64,000 nt of DNA from assembly GCF_036181745.1 (NCBI RefSeq), contig NZ_CP108080.1, forward strand, positions 7,257,501-7,321,500, written 5' to 3'. A program made the translations under genes and the position numbers. This document shows positions 50,308-58,890 of the stretch, in pieces (position 1 is the first letter of the stretch; every line of letters begins with the position of its first letter). Under the pieces are notes generated by a model that did not search any database, was not told where the DNA came from, and saw only the letters and a list, made by a program, of their open reading frames with translations. Source of the DNA: Streptomyces sp. NBC_00259. GTDB taxonomy: Bacteria > Actinomycetota > Actinomycetes > Streptomycetales > Streptomycetaceae.

Positions 50308-52242
50308 GTGCTGCGTAGACGATCCTCCTCCCGGCTTCTGGGCGCCGTTGCGGCGGCTCTGCTGATGCTGATTGGGCCGGTGCCGGCCGCCCGGGCATCG
50401 GCCGAGGCGGAAGCCGCGGGACCCGCGACCCCGCCTGCCGCTGCCCCGCCCGCCGCCGCCTCGCCCGGCACCGCGCCCGTCACCGTTCCGGCGCTCACCG
50501 ACTGGACCCCCAGGGTAGGGACGTACGCCTTCGGCAGGGGCGCCCGGCTGGTCGTCGACCCGCGCGACAGGGAAGCCCGTCGCGTCGCGGCCACGCTCGG
50601 CGGCGACCTCCGTGCCGCCGGCCACGGCACCGTGCCGGTCGTGAACGGCGGCGCACGACCTGGTGACATCGTCATCGACGTCGAACCCGCGCGGAAGCGG
50701 AGCCTCGGCCGCGAAGGGTACGAGTTCACGGCGGGCCGCGAGGTCGCCATCACCGGCGCCACCGGCACCGGCGCCTTCTACGGCACCCGCACCCTGCTCC
50801 AACTCCTCGCCTCCGGCGGCCGGATACCCGCCGGACGCACCGTCGACGTACCGCGGTACGCGGAGCGCGGCGTGGGAGTGTGCGCCTGCTACATCCACAT
50901 CACGCCCGACTGGCTGGAGAACCTCGTACGCGACATGGCGTACAACAAGCTCAACCAGCTGCTCCTCGAACTCAAGGTGAAGAGCGACAAGCACCCCGAG
51001 GCCAACACCTGGGGCTATTACACCAAGGACGAGATCCGCAGGCTCGTCGCGCTCGGAGAGAAGTACCACGTCACGGTCATACCCGAGATCAACTCCCCTG
51101 GGCACATGGACCCGTGGATCGAGAACCGCCCGGACCTCCAGCTCACCGACAGCGACGGCAAGCCGCAGCCGTCGCGGCTCGATGTGACCGCCTCCGAGGC
51201 GTTCGCGTACTACACCTCGCTGATCGACGAGTACGCCGAGGTCTTCCCCGCCGGCTCCTGGCACATGGGCGCCGACGAGTACATGCTCGGCTCGGACTTC
51301 GCCAAGTACCCGCACATCCTCGAGTACGCACGGAAGAAGTACGGTCCGGACGCGACACCGCAGGACGCCTTCATCGACTTCGTCAACCGCGTCCACGACT
51401 ACGCCGCCACCAAGGGCAAGCGCCTGCGTATCTGGAACGACGGACTGACCGGTGACCACACCGTGCCCGTCAGGGCCGGGACGACGGTGGAGCACTGGCT
51501 CAATGTGCGCACGAAGCCCAGCGAGCTCATCGCCCAGGGGTATCCGCTGCTCAACGCCTCGTACTCGCTCTACCTCGTCCGTGGCGGCTTCCACATGAAC
51601 ACCGAGTCGCTGTACGAGCAGCGGTGGGACCCCCGCAGCTTCGAGGGCGAGAAGCTCGCGAGCGCCGACGGCATCACCGGGGCGAAGATCAGCCTCTGGC
51701 CGGACAACGGCCGCGGCGACACCGAGAACGAGGTCGCCGCCGGCATGTACCTGCCGCTGCGCTACATCGCCCAGACGACCTGGGGAGTCCCCGGCCCCGA
51801 CGCGACCTACGCCGGCTTCACCGCCCGCGCCGAGGCCGTCGGCCATGCGCCGGGGCACCGCGACCTGACCCGGCTGCCCGTCGCCGAGGGCACGTACACC
51901 CTCAGCGACAGCGAGGGCAGGACCGACCTCGGGGACCGGGAGATCCGCCGCACCGCCGACGGTTACGCCACGCTCAGGTCCACGACCGGCGGCCTGTGCG
52001 CCGAGACGCGCAGCGGCAGGCTCACCCTGAACACCCCGCTGCAGCCCGGCACTCCGGTGACCGAGGAGACCTGCGACCCCGCGAACACCCTGCAGCGCTG
52101 GCAGCTCACCGCGGTCCCGGGCGGCTACACGCTCACCAACGCCATCACCCGGATGGCCGTTCACGTCACCGAGGACGGCCGCCTGCTGCAGTACCCGACC
52201 GACCAGAAGCGGCCCGCCGTCTGGCGTCTCGCCCCGCACTGA
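50308..52242 (+). CDS. secreted GH20 beta-N-acetylhexosaminidase or lacto-N-biosidase
   Basis: The 644-residue protein has a Sec signal peptide (RRRSSSRLLGAVAAALLMLI), a Pro/Ala linker, an N-terminal GH20b domain, the GH20 barrel with the catalytic pair Asp323-Glu324 in SWHMGADEYM, and a C-terminal ricin-like beta-trefoil fragment. It removes terminal beta-GlcNAc, or lacto-N-biose if it belongs to the lacto-N-biosidase branch, a type known from Streptomyces. GTG 50308 has GGGAG with 5-nt spacing; ATG 50269 would lengthen the leader. A secreted GH29 gene follows on the same strand after 19 bp. Confidence 0.92.
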   Translation: MLRRRSSSRLLGAVAAALLMLIGPVPAARASAEAEAAGPATPPAAAPPAAASPGTAPVTVPALTDWTPRVGTYAFGRGARLVVDPRDREARRVAATLGGDLRAAGHGTVPVVNGGARPGDIVIDVEPARKRSLGREGYEFTAGREVAITGATGTGAFYGTRTLLQLLASGGRIPAGRTVDVPRYAERGVGVCACYIHITPDWLENLVRDMAYNKLNQLLLELKVKSDKHPEANTWGYYTKDEIRRLVALGEKYHVTVIPEINSPGHMDPWIENRPDLQLTDSDGKPQPSRLDVTASEAFAYYTSLIDEYAEVFPAGSWHMGADEYMLGSDFAKYPHILEYARKKYGPDATPQDAFIDFVNRVHDYAATKGKRLRIWNDGLTGDHTVPVRAGTTVEHWLNVRTKPSELIAQGYPLLNASYSLYLVRGGFHMNTESLYEQRWDPRSFEGEKLASADGITGAKISLWPDNGRGDTENEVAAGMYLPLRYIAQTTWGVPGPDATYAGFTARAEAVGHAPGHRDLTRLPVAEGTYTLSDSEGRTDLGDREIRRTADGYATLRSTTGGLCAETRSGRLTLNTPLQPGTPVTEETCDPANTLQRWQLTAVPGGYTLTNAITRMAVHVTEDGRLLQYPTDQKRPAVWRLAPH

Positions 52243-52261
52243 TCACGGAGGTCTTCCGCAC

Positions 52262-53923
52262 ATGGCCATCAGCAGACGCCTCTTCGTCGGCGCCGTCGCC
52301 GCGTCGAGCACCTCGTACGCGCTCACGGCGGCGCACGCGACCCCCGTACCCACGGTGACGCACGCGACACCGGCGAACGCCGCCCACCCGGCGGCGGCCC
52401 CCGTGGAGCCGTACTACCGCATCCCCGTCAGTGCCTCCGACACCCCCGAGCAACTGGTCGCCAAGGCCGCCCGGGTCCGTCCCACCGAGCGGCAGATCGC
52501 GTGGCAGCGCCTGGAGAGGACCGCGTTCCTCCACTTCGGTGTCAACACCTTCACCGGACTCGAATGGGGGACCGGCGACGAGGACCCGGACGTCTTCCAG
52601 CCGGTCGGCCTGGACACCGACCAGTGGGCCAGGGCGCTGCGCGACGGCGGCTTCACGCTCGCCATCCTCACCGTCAAGCACCATGACGGCTTCGTGCTCT
52701 ACCCCTCCCGCTACACCCGCCACAGCGTCGTCTCCAGCACCTGGGAGGACGGCCGTGGCGACGTACTGCGCTCCTTCGCCGACTCCATGCGGCGGCACGG
52801 CATCAAGGTCGGCGTCTACGTCTCCCCGGCCGACGAGAACCAGTACCTCCACGGTGTGTACGCCAACGGCAGCGCCCGCACCACCCACACCGTCCCCGCC
52901 CTCACCGACGGCGACGACCGGGCGGGCAAGGACCTGCGCACCTTCGAGCTCCAGGCCACCGACTACGGCGCCCATATGCTCAACCAGCTCTACGAGGTGC
53001 TCACCGAGTACGGACCTGTCGACGAGGTCTGGTTCGACGGGGCCCAGGGCCGTATCCCGCCGGACAAGGTGGAACGCTACGACTGGGACAGCTGGTACGA
53101 GCTGATCCGCACTCTCGCGCCGGACGCCTCCATCGCCGTGTCCGGCCCCGACGTCCGCTGGGTCGGGAACGAAGGGGGACTCGCGCGGGAGGACGAGTGG
53201 AGCGTCGTCCCGGTCAAGGAGAAGGACTACGGCCGCACCGACTACGCCCTCCACTACGAAGCCGCCGACCAGGGCAGCCGCGAGGCGCTGCTGGAGGCGC
53301 AGACGCTCGCCCAGTACGTGCAGTGGTGGCCCGCCGAATGCGATGTGTCCATCAGGCCCGGCTGGTTCTACCACGCCGACCAGCAGCCCAAGACGGTCGA
53401 GCAGCTCACCGACATCTGGTTCCGCTCCGTCGGCAGGAACTCCGTGCTCCTGCTGAACATCCCGCCGGACCAGCGGGGAAGTCTGCCCGACGCGGACGTC
53501 ACGGTCCTGCGCGAGTTCCGCGAGCGCACCGCGCGCGAGCTGCCCGGGGACCTGGCCAGGGGAGCGCGGACCTGGGGTGACGGCAGCAGGACCGCCCGGG
53601 CCGTCGACGGCGACCCGGACACGGCGTGGACCGCTCCCGCGCCGTCCCGGGGGACGCTCACCGTCGACCTCGGCCGTGAGCGGGCCGTCGATCGGATACG
53701 CCTCGCGGAGGACGTACGGCACGGCCAGCAGGTCGAGTCGGCGGTCGTGGAGGCGCGCACCGCGGACGGCTGGGAACGGATCGCCGCCGTCGGCACCATC
53801 GGCGCGAGCCGGATCCTCGTGCTGCCCGCTCCGGTGACGGCCCGTCAGTGGCGGCTGCGGATCGACGGCTCCCGGAACGCCGCCCGGATCGCCGCGTTCG
53901 AGCTCCACCGCTCGCGCGTCTGA
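52262..53923 (+). CDS. exported GH29 alpha-L-fucosidase with CBM32-like domain
   Basis: The 553-residue protein has a twin-arginine-like signal (MAISRRLFVGAVAASSTS), the GH29 barrel (AWQRLERTAFLHFGVNTFTG; VKHHDGFVLYPS), likely nucleophile Asp259 in DEVWFDGAQG, and a C-terminal F5/8-type CBM32-like domain (about residues 440-553). The short branch resembles alpha-1,3/4-fucosidases of Lewis-type glycans. ATG follows GGAGG with 10-nt spacing. It is co-transcribed with GH20, whose partner sugar is exposed once fucose is removed. Confidence 0.93.
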   Translation: MAISRRLFVGAVAASSTSYALTAAHATPVPTVTHATPANAAHPAAAPVEPYYRIPVSASDTPEQLVAKAARVRPTERQIAWQRLERTAFLHFGVNTFTGLEWGTGDEDPDVFQPVGLDTDQWARALRDGGFTLAILTVKHHDGFVLYPSRYTRHSVVSSTWEDGRGDVLRSFADSMRRHGIKVGVYVSPADENQYLHGVYANGSARTTHTVPALTDGDDRAGKDLRTFELQATDYGAHMLNQLYEVLTEYGPVDEVWFDGAQGRIPPDKVERYDWDSWYELIRTLAPDASIAVSGPDVRWVGNEGGLAREDEWSVVPVKEKDYGRTDYALHYEAADQGSREALLEAQTLAQYVQWWPAECDVSIRPGWFYHADQQPKTVEQLTDIWFRSVGRNSVLLLNIPPDQRGSLPDADVTVLREFRERTARELPGDLARGARTWGDGSRTARAVDGDPDTAWTAPAPSRGTLTVDLGRERAVDRIRLAEDVRHGQQVESAVVEARTADGWERIAAVGTIGASRILVLPAPVTARQWRLRIDGSRNAARIAAFELHRSRV

Positions 53924-53929
53924 GTGCCA

Positions 53930-53968
53930 CCGTGGGTGCCGGCCGACGATCGCGGCCGGCACCCACGG
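53930..53968 (+). terminator. terminator after the GH20-GH29 operon
   Basis: CCGTGGGTGCCGGCC pairs perfectly with GGCCGGCACCCACGG (15-bp stem, 9-nt loop). Confidence 0.85.
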
Positions 53969-54188
53969 CGTTTCCGCGTCTCCGGCCGGTCAGGAGGAGG
54001 GTCAGGGAGTGGCCGGCAGGCAGCCCGTGAACTCGACTCGATGAGCGGCGCCAGGGCGGAGGGGCGGCGTCGGTACCGGGCGACACGCGGAATGCCGGGC
54101 GCGGGCCGGTGCGGATCATCGTGGGAACGAAGCCCCACACTGGACCCCGGCCGCCGGGAACGCGGCCGGAACGGAGGGCGGCACGGCG

Positions 54189-54890
54189 ATGAGCTCCCCA
54201 CTGCCGGACAGGGGGCACGAACGGCCGTACGACCCCGGTCTGCGGAACCTGACCCGGATCACCCTGCGGCCCATCGCCTCGCCGATGCCGCTCGGCTTCT
54301 ACACCGTGGCGATCGCCTCGACGATCACCGCCTGTCTCCAGCTCGGCGTGTTCGACCCGGGCGACCGCCGGGCGGTCGCCCTGACCATCGTGCCCGCCTT
54401 CGTGCTGCAACTCCTCGTGAGCGTCTTCGCGCTCGGCGCGAGAGACGTCGTCGCCGCCACCGTGATGGCCAGCTTCGCCGGCCACTGGCTCGCCAACTCC
54501 CTCGTGCTGTCGGCGGCTCCACCGGGCGGGCCGGTCGTCCTCGGCGTGCTCAATCTGGTCTTCGCCGTGTTCGCCGTTCTCATGGTCACGGTCATGGGCC
54601 GCCGCCGGGCCGTGTGGCTGGTCCTGGTCGTCGCGACCCCCTGGTTCGCCTTCTCGGGCGCGTACGGAATCGTCCAGGCCGCATGGCTCGGTCGCGTCGC
54701 CGGCTCGATCGGTCTGGTGCTCGCGGTCGTCGCGATGTACACGGCGTACGCGCTCATGCTGGAGGAGTTGCGCGGCAAGGAGATCCTCCCCGTCGGACGC
54801 CACGGTCAGGCCCACACGGCCGTCGAGGGCGACCTCGCGGACCAGCTCCGCGATCTGGAGCGCCAGGCGGGAGTGCGCCGCACGCTCTGA
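54189..54890 (+). CDS. GPR1/FUN34/YaaH-like membrane protein
   Basis: The 233-residue protein has six predicted membrane helices and an N-terminal IASPMPLGFYTVAIAS motif close to the NPAPLGL signature of the acetate/succinate transporter family. The C-terminal 40 residues are soluble. It probably moves a small carboxylate, or acts as a related channel. GGAGGGCGG lies about 13 nt before the ATG, so the ribosome site is weak. It stands alone between the GH29 terminator and the GH8 promoter. Confidence 0.7.
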   Translation: MSSPLPDRGHERPYDPGLRNLTRITLRPIASPMPLGFYTVAIASTITACLQLGVFDPGDRRAVALTIVPAFVLQLLVSVFALGARDVVAATVMASFAGHWLANSLVLSAAPPGGPVVLGVLNLVFAVFAVLMVTVMGRRRAVWLVLVVATPWFAFSGAYGIVQAAWLGRVAGSIGLVLAVVAMYTAYALMLEELRGKEILPVGRHGQAHTAVEGDLADQLRDLERQAGVRRTL

Positions 54891-54947
54891 TGCGCAACGC
54901 CGCGACGGAGTGCCGGACTTCCGGCCGGACGGCCGTATCCGCGACGC

Positions 54948-54966
54948 GTTAGGAAAGTTTCCTAAC
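54948..54966. promoter_or_regulatory. 19-bp palindrome GTTAGGAAA-G-TTTCCTAAC in the GH8 promoter
   Basis: A perfect dyad with single-base centre, 6 bp before a TTGACG -35-like element (54973-54978) and about 100 bp before the GH8 start. AGGAAA-N-TTTCCT dyads are known, as I recall, in streptomycete chitosanase promoters repressed by the ROK-type regulator CsnR. Confidence 0.7.
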
Positions 54967-55063
54967 CAACCTCTTGACGGTGCGTCGGCTCGTTCACGAA
55001 GCTGTGGTGCCATCGCCCCCCACGGTCTCCGTCCCCCTCCGTCCCCCTCATCGGGAGGCCCCT

Positions 55064-56998
55064 GTGCGTTTCCGTTCCCGTCTGCTCGGCGCGGCAGGCG
55101 CGGCACTGACGGCAGCCGCCGCGGTGCTCGTCGCACCCGGCTCCGCCCATGCCGCCAATCTGCTGCTCAATCCCGGCTTCGAGACCGGCTCGCTGTCCGG
55201 CTGGTCGTGCACCGGCGGACTCGGTTCAGTGGTCGGCTCTCCCGTGCACGGGGGCACCAAGGCCCTGGCCGGCGCGGCCGGTTCGAGTGACAACGCCAAG
55301 TGCACCCAGACCGTGTCCGTCCAGCCCAACACCGCCTACACGCTCTCCGGCTGGGTGCGCGGCAACTACGTCTACCTCGGTGTCACCGGCGGTTCCTCCG
55401 TCTGGACGCCGTCGGCGGCCGCGTACAGCAAGCTCAGCGTGTCCTTCACGACCGGCGCGACACAGACCAGCGCCGAGATCTATGTCAACGGCTGGTACGG
55501 GCAGGGCACCTACTACGCCGACGACATCTCCCTGGACGGGCCCGGCGGCCCGGGCGACGGTGACACCCAGCCGCCGTCCGTTCCCGCGAACCCCCGCTCC
55601 ACGGCGAAGACCGCAGGCAGCGTGAGCCTCGCCTGGGACGCCGCCACCGACAACACCGCCGTCACCGGCTACGACGTCTACCGGGGTTCGTCCCTGGCGA
55701 CCACCGTGTCCGGGACGAGTGCCACCGTCGGCGGCCTGGCCGCATCCACCGCATACACGTTCACGGTCCGGGCGCGCGACGCCGCGGGCAACACCAGCGC
55801 GGCGTCCACCCCGGTGAACGTCACGACCGACGCAGGCCCGGTCACCCCCGGTGTCAACGTGCCCTTCGGCAGCCACTCGTTCCCGTACGCCGTGGGCACC
55901 ATCAAGGTCTCCGGAAACCAGGCGGCCAACGACGCCAAGGTCGTGGCGTACTACCAGCAGTGGAAGAACGCCTTCCTCAGATCGAACTGCGGCAACGGCT
56001 GGTCGGCCATCGCCTCGCCCGACGCCGACCACCCCTATGTCGCCGAGGGCCAGGGCTACGGGCTGACCATCCTGGCCACGATGGCGGGCGCCGACCCGGA
56101 CGCACGCACCTCCTTCGACCGCGTGCTGAAGTACGTCCTCGACCACCCCTCGGCCATCGACCCCGATCTGCACGCCGCCGAACAGAACAGCAGCTGCCAG
56201 AGCGTCAACGGCGGTGACTCCGCCACCGACGGCGACCTGGAGATCGCCTACGCGCTGCTGCTCGCCGACAAGCAGTGGGGCAGCACCACGGGCACCTACG
56301 ACTACAAGGCGCTCGCGGTGAAGCGCATCAACGCCATCAAGCGCAGCGAGATCGTCTCCGCCACCGGCCTGACCAACCTCGGCGACTGGTCCTCCGGCGG
56401 CTACGACGCCATCAGCCGCACCTCCGACTGGCTGCCCGGACACTTCCGCGCCTTCAGGAAGGCCACCGGTGACGCCTCCTGGGACACCATCAGGGACAAG
56501 CACCAGACCCTCATCGCCCATCTCCAGTCCCAGTACGCCCCGTCCACCGGCCTGCTCCCGGACTTCGTGGAGAACACCACCACCAGCCCCAGGCCCCCCG
56601 CCGGCCAGGTGCTGGAATCACCGCTCGACGGCACCTACAACTGGAACGCCTGCCGCGACCCGTGGCGCATCGGCGTGGACGCGCTGACGAGCGGTGACAG
56701 CCGTTCGCTCGCCGCCGTCCGCAAGATGAACACGTGGATCAAGCAGTCCACCGGCGGCAACCCGAACAACATCCAGCAGGGCTACCGGCTCGACGGCACC
56801 GTCACCACGTCCGGCTCCTCCGTCGCCTTCATCGCCCCCTTCGCCGTGGCCGCCGCCACCGACGCGGGCAGCCAGGCGTGGCTGGACGCCCTGTGGAACA
56901 AGCTCAACGCGACCCCGCTCGACGCGGGCAGCTACTACGGCTCCAGTATCCAGCTCCAGGTGATGATCGCCGTCACCGGCAACCACTGGCTCGCCTGA
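55064..56998 (+). CDS. secreted GH8 beta-1,4-glycanase with CBM4/9 and Fn3 domains
   Basis: The 644-residue protein has a signal peptide, a CBM4/9-like domain (about residues 30-162; NLLLNPGFETGSLSGWSCTG), a fibronectin type III domain (about 172-256) and a GH8 domain (about 263-644). Catalytic features are Glu328 in YVAEGQGYGLT, the TDGDLEIAYALLLAD acidic motif, and NWNACRDPWRIGVD where some GH8 groups have Asp before Ala. GH8 covers cellulases, chitosanases, lichenases and xylanases; the palindrome upstream favours chitosanase, but substrate is unproven. GTG at 55064 has GGGAGG with 5-nt spacing. A terminator follows. Confidence 0.92.
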   Translation: MRFRSRLLGAAGAALTAAAAVLVAPGSAHAANLLLNPGFETGSLSGWSCTGGLGSVVGSPVHGGTKALAGAAGSSDNAKCTQTVSVQPNTAYTLSGWVRGNYVYLGVTGGSSVWTPSAAAYSKLSVSFTTGATQTSAEIYVNGWYGQGTYYADDISLDGPGGPGDGDTQPPSVPANPRSTAKTAGSVSLAWDAATDNTAVTGYDVYRGSSLATTVSGTSATVGGLAASTAYTFTVRARDAAGNTSAASTPVNVTTDAGPVTPGVNVPFGSHSFPYAVGTIKVSGNQAANDAKVVAYYQQWKNAFLRSNCGNGWSAIASPDADHPYVAEGQGYGLTILATMAGADPDARTSFDRVLKYVLDHPSAIDPDLHAAEQNSSCQSVNGGDSATDGDLEIAYALLLADKQWGSTTGTYDYKALAVKRINAIKRSEIVSATGLTNLGDWSSGGYDAISRTSDWLPGHFRAFRKATGDASWDTIRDKHQTLIAHLQSQYAPSTGLLPDFVENTTTSPRPPAGQVLESPLDGTYNWNACRDPWRIGVDALTSGDSRSLAAVRKMNTWIKQSTGGNPNNIQQGYRLDGTVTTSGSSVAFIAPFAVAAATDAGSQAWLDALWNKLNATPLDAGSYYGSSIQLQVMIAVTGNHWLA

Positions 56999-57031
56999 CC
57001 GGCGGGCAAGGGCCGCCCGGGCCCATGGTCG

Positions 57032-57061
57032 CCCGGCTCCCGCCATACGGCGGGAGCCGGG
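57032..57061. terminator. bidirectional terminator between GH8 and the secreted protein gene
   Basis: CCCGGCTCCCGCC and GGCGGGAGCCGGG form a perfect 13-bp stem around ATAC. Confidence 0.85.
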
Positions 57062-57071
57062 CTTCCGGCCG

Positions 57072-58022
57072 TCAGGAGCGGAACGGGTTGCGCAGATACG
57101 TCAGGTCCAGTTCACCGGTGTTGTCGAAGTACGTGGACACCAGCAGCGCCGGATCGGTGACGATCGCCCCCGCCTGGAGCGCGCTGCCGTCGTTGCCGTC
57201 GTCCCAGGCCCACGGCGCGTGCGCCGCGTTGTCCTTGCCGTTGTCGCCGCGGAACGTGCCCCAGGACGCGTAGGTCTCGGCGTTGCTCCGCCGCTCCCAC
57301 AGGCTGCCGGCGCCGGTCAGGTCGACGAGCCCGTACGTCGCGTCGCGGTCGTTGCCGCCCGCCGGTACGGCGCCCGCGCCGCGGCTCGGGCGGTAGACGA
57401 TGCCGTCGCCGCCCGGGAACTGAGCCCCGTCCCAGGCGTAGGCCCCGTGGCCGCGGGCCTCCTGAAAGCTCGTCGGGTGCTCGTTCCCGTCGAAGCTCTG
57501 CATCACCAGGGTGGCGTCGATGTTCTCCTGGCCGTCGGTGAAGGGGCTGCCGGGCGGCGTGTAGGAGTAGAAGTTGTCGTGGGCGAGCGTGACGACGGCC
57601 TCCAGCGTGCCGTACTCGCTGCCGTCCTTGCGTACGACCTCCAACTGCCCCTCCATGTCGTTCTCGTGCGAGAACACATTGAGCGGGGAGTCCTTCCAGT
57701 CCCGGGGGTGGAAGAAGGCGTACGTCAGATACCAGTGGGTGCTGGTCTCGGACACCGCGTAGTAGACCGTGCCCTTGAGCCCGCCGGCCTGGGCGTCGAG
57801 GTTGTCCCAGTTGTCGAGCGCGTTCCAGTTGCCGTCGTAGTCGACGGGGGCGAGATAGTCCGCCCGGTAGTTCGACGACGAGCTGTCCTGGTAGTGAACG
57901 GGGGCCCAGCGATAGGCGAGTTCGGGATCGCCGGGCGCGGCGTGTGCGGGCGCCGGTGCGAGGAGCACAGCGGCGAGAGCGGCAGCGGACACCGTCGTGA
58001 GAGCGGTTCTCCACCGTGACAT
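57072..58022 (-). CDS. secreted protein, unrecognised (HENDMEG motif)
   Basis: The 316-residue product has a Sec signal peptide (RTALTTVSAAALAAVLLAPA, cleavage near APAHAAPG) and a globular, aromatic-rich body with no repeats. The central stretch HPRDWKDSPLNVFSHENDME followed by GQLEVVRKDG recalls the HxxDWE-type motif of Vps62/NPP1-like families, but the match is weak. Family and function are not known; a secreted carbohydrate- or membrane-acting protein is possible. The ATG at 58022 has GGAGG with 6-nt spacing; an upstream in-frame start to 58082 is unlikely. Confidence 0.8.
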   Translation of the reverse strand: MSRWRTALTTVSAAALAAVLLAPAPAHAAPGDPELAYRWAPVHYQDSSSSNYRADYLAPVDYDGNWNALDNWDNLDAQAGGLKGTVYYAVSETSTHWYLTYAFFHPRDWKDSPLNVFSHENDMEGQLEVVRKDGSEYGTLEAVVTLAHDNFYSYTPPGSPFTDGQENIDATLVMQSFDGNEHPTSFQEARGHGAYAWDGAQFPGGDGIVYRPSRGAGAVPAGGNDRDATYGLVDLTGAGSLWERRSNAETYASWGTFRGDNGKDNAAHAPWAWDDGNDGSALQAGAIVTDPALLVSTYFDNTGELDLTYLRNPFRS

Positions 58023-58272
58023 GGACACCTCCGGGATGCGGGAACGATCCGTATCCTGGAGGGCGGTTCGCCAAGGCGGCACCGGGCGCGGTGAGTGTTC
58101 ACCAACGCCCCTCCCGTCACGGCCCCACCGGTCGTCGGCAGTTCACCCGAGCGGCCGAACACCCGCGGTGTCTGGGCGGTGAAGGCCGCACGGGCCTCTA
58201 CGGTGTGCCATCGGAAGGTGCGGGTGGTGCGTGGTGGCTTCGGGGCGGCAGGGTGCGGGAGCGACTCAGGAC
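58023..58272. other. 250-bp divergent region without a clear gene
   Basis: It carries the GGAGG ribosome site of the minus-strand secreted gene and the start region of a plus-strand membrane protein. I see no strong palindrome or consensus promoter. Confidence 0.4.
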
Positions 58273-58776
58273 ATGGCGGTCACCGCTGCCCGCGCGGGTG
58301 ACATCGCCGCCGCACGGCTCAAGGAACGCATCTACGCGACCATCACCCTGACCGCCGTCGTCGTCGCCCTCTCCGAGACGGACCATCCCGAGCACCTCGA
58401 AGCGGCGCTCACCGTCGCGGTGACGGCGCTCGGGGTCTGGCTGGCCACGCTGGTCGCCGACGAGCAGTCCCACCGGGCGCTGACCCGGCGCAACGCCACC
58501 TGGGCGGAGATCCGCACGGCGCTGCACGTCTCCTGCCCGCTGCTGCTCACCGCCGTGGGACCGCTGGTGCTGATCGGCCTCTCGGCGCTCGGCGCCCTGG
58601 GCCTGGAGACCGCGCTGCTGATCAGCGCCGGGGTGGAGGTGGCCACCCTGTTCCTGTGGGGCTGGCGGACCGGACTGCGCATGGGCAACGGTCCGCTGAG
58701 CGCCCTGATCTCGGGCCTGATCGACACCGTGATCGGCGTTGGGGTCGTGGCCGTGAAGATCCTCGCGGGTCATTGA
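58273..58776 (+). CDS. small integral membrane protein, unrecognised
   Basis: The 167-residue protein has four predicted membrane helices in two pairs (ITLTAVVVALSE; LTVAVTALGVWLATLV; CPLLLTAVGPLVLIGL; then ISAGVEVATLFLWGW). The loop RRNATWAEIRT lies between the pairs, and MGNGPLSALISGLIDTV follows the last. No family is recognised. ATG at 58273 is preceded by CAGGAC only 1-2 nt away; a GTG at 58231 would add 14 residues. It precedes mutA by 114 bp on the same strand. Confidence 0.7.
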   Translation: MAVTAARAGDIAAARLKERIYATITLTAVVVALSETDHPEHLEAALTVAVTALGVWLATLVADEQSHRALTRRNATWAEIRTALHVSCPLLLTAVGPLVLIGLSALGALGLETALLISAGVEVATLFLWGWRTGLRMGNGPLSALISGLIDTVIGVGVVAVKILAGH

Positions 58777-58878
58777 GTGCGATATCCACTGAAGCCGGGC
58801 GTGAGCACGTCCCGCGGCCGTCCCGCCAGCGAGCAAGGTCACAGCCGTCTCCTCTGCTGCTCATCCGTACGACTGGCC

Positions 58879-58884
58879 TAGCAT
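58879..58884 (+). promoter_or_regulatory. -10 box TAGCAT for a leaderless mutA transcript
   Basis: TAGCAT ends 6 nt before the ATG at 58891 and no ribosome site is present. Confidence 0.55.
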
Positions 58885-58890
58885 CCGAGC

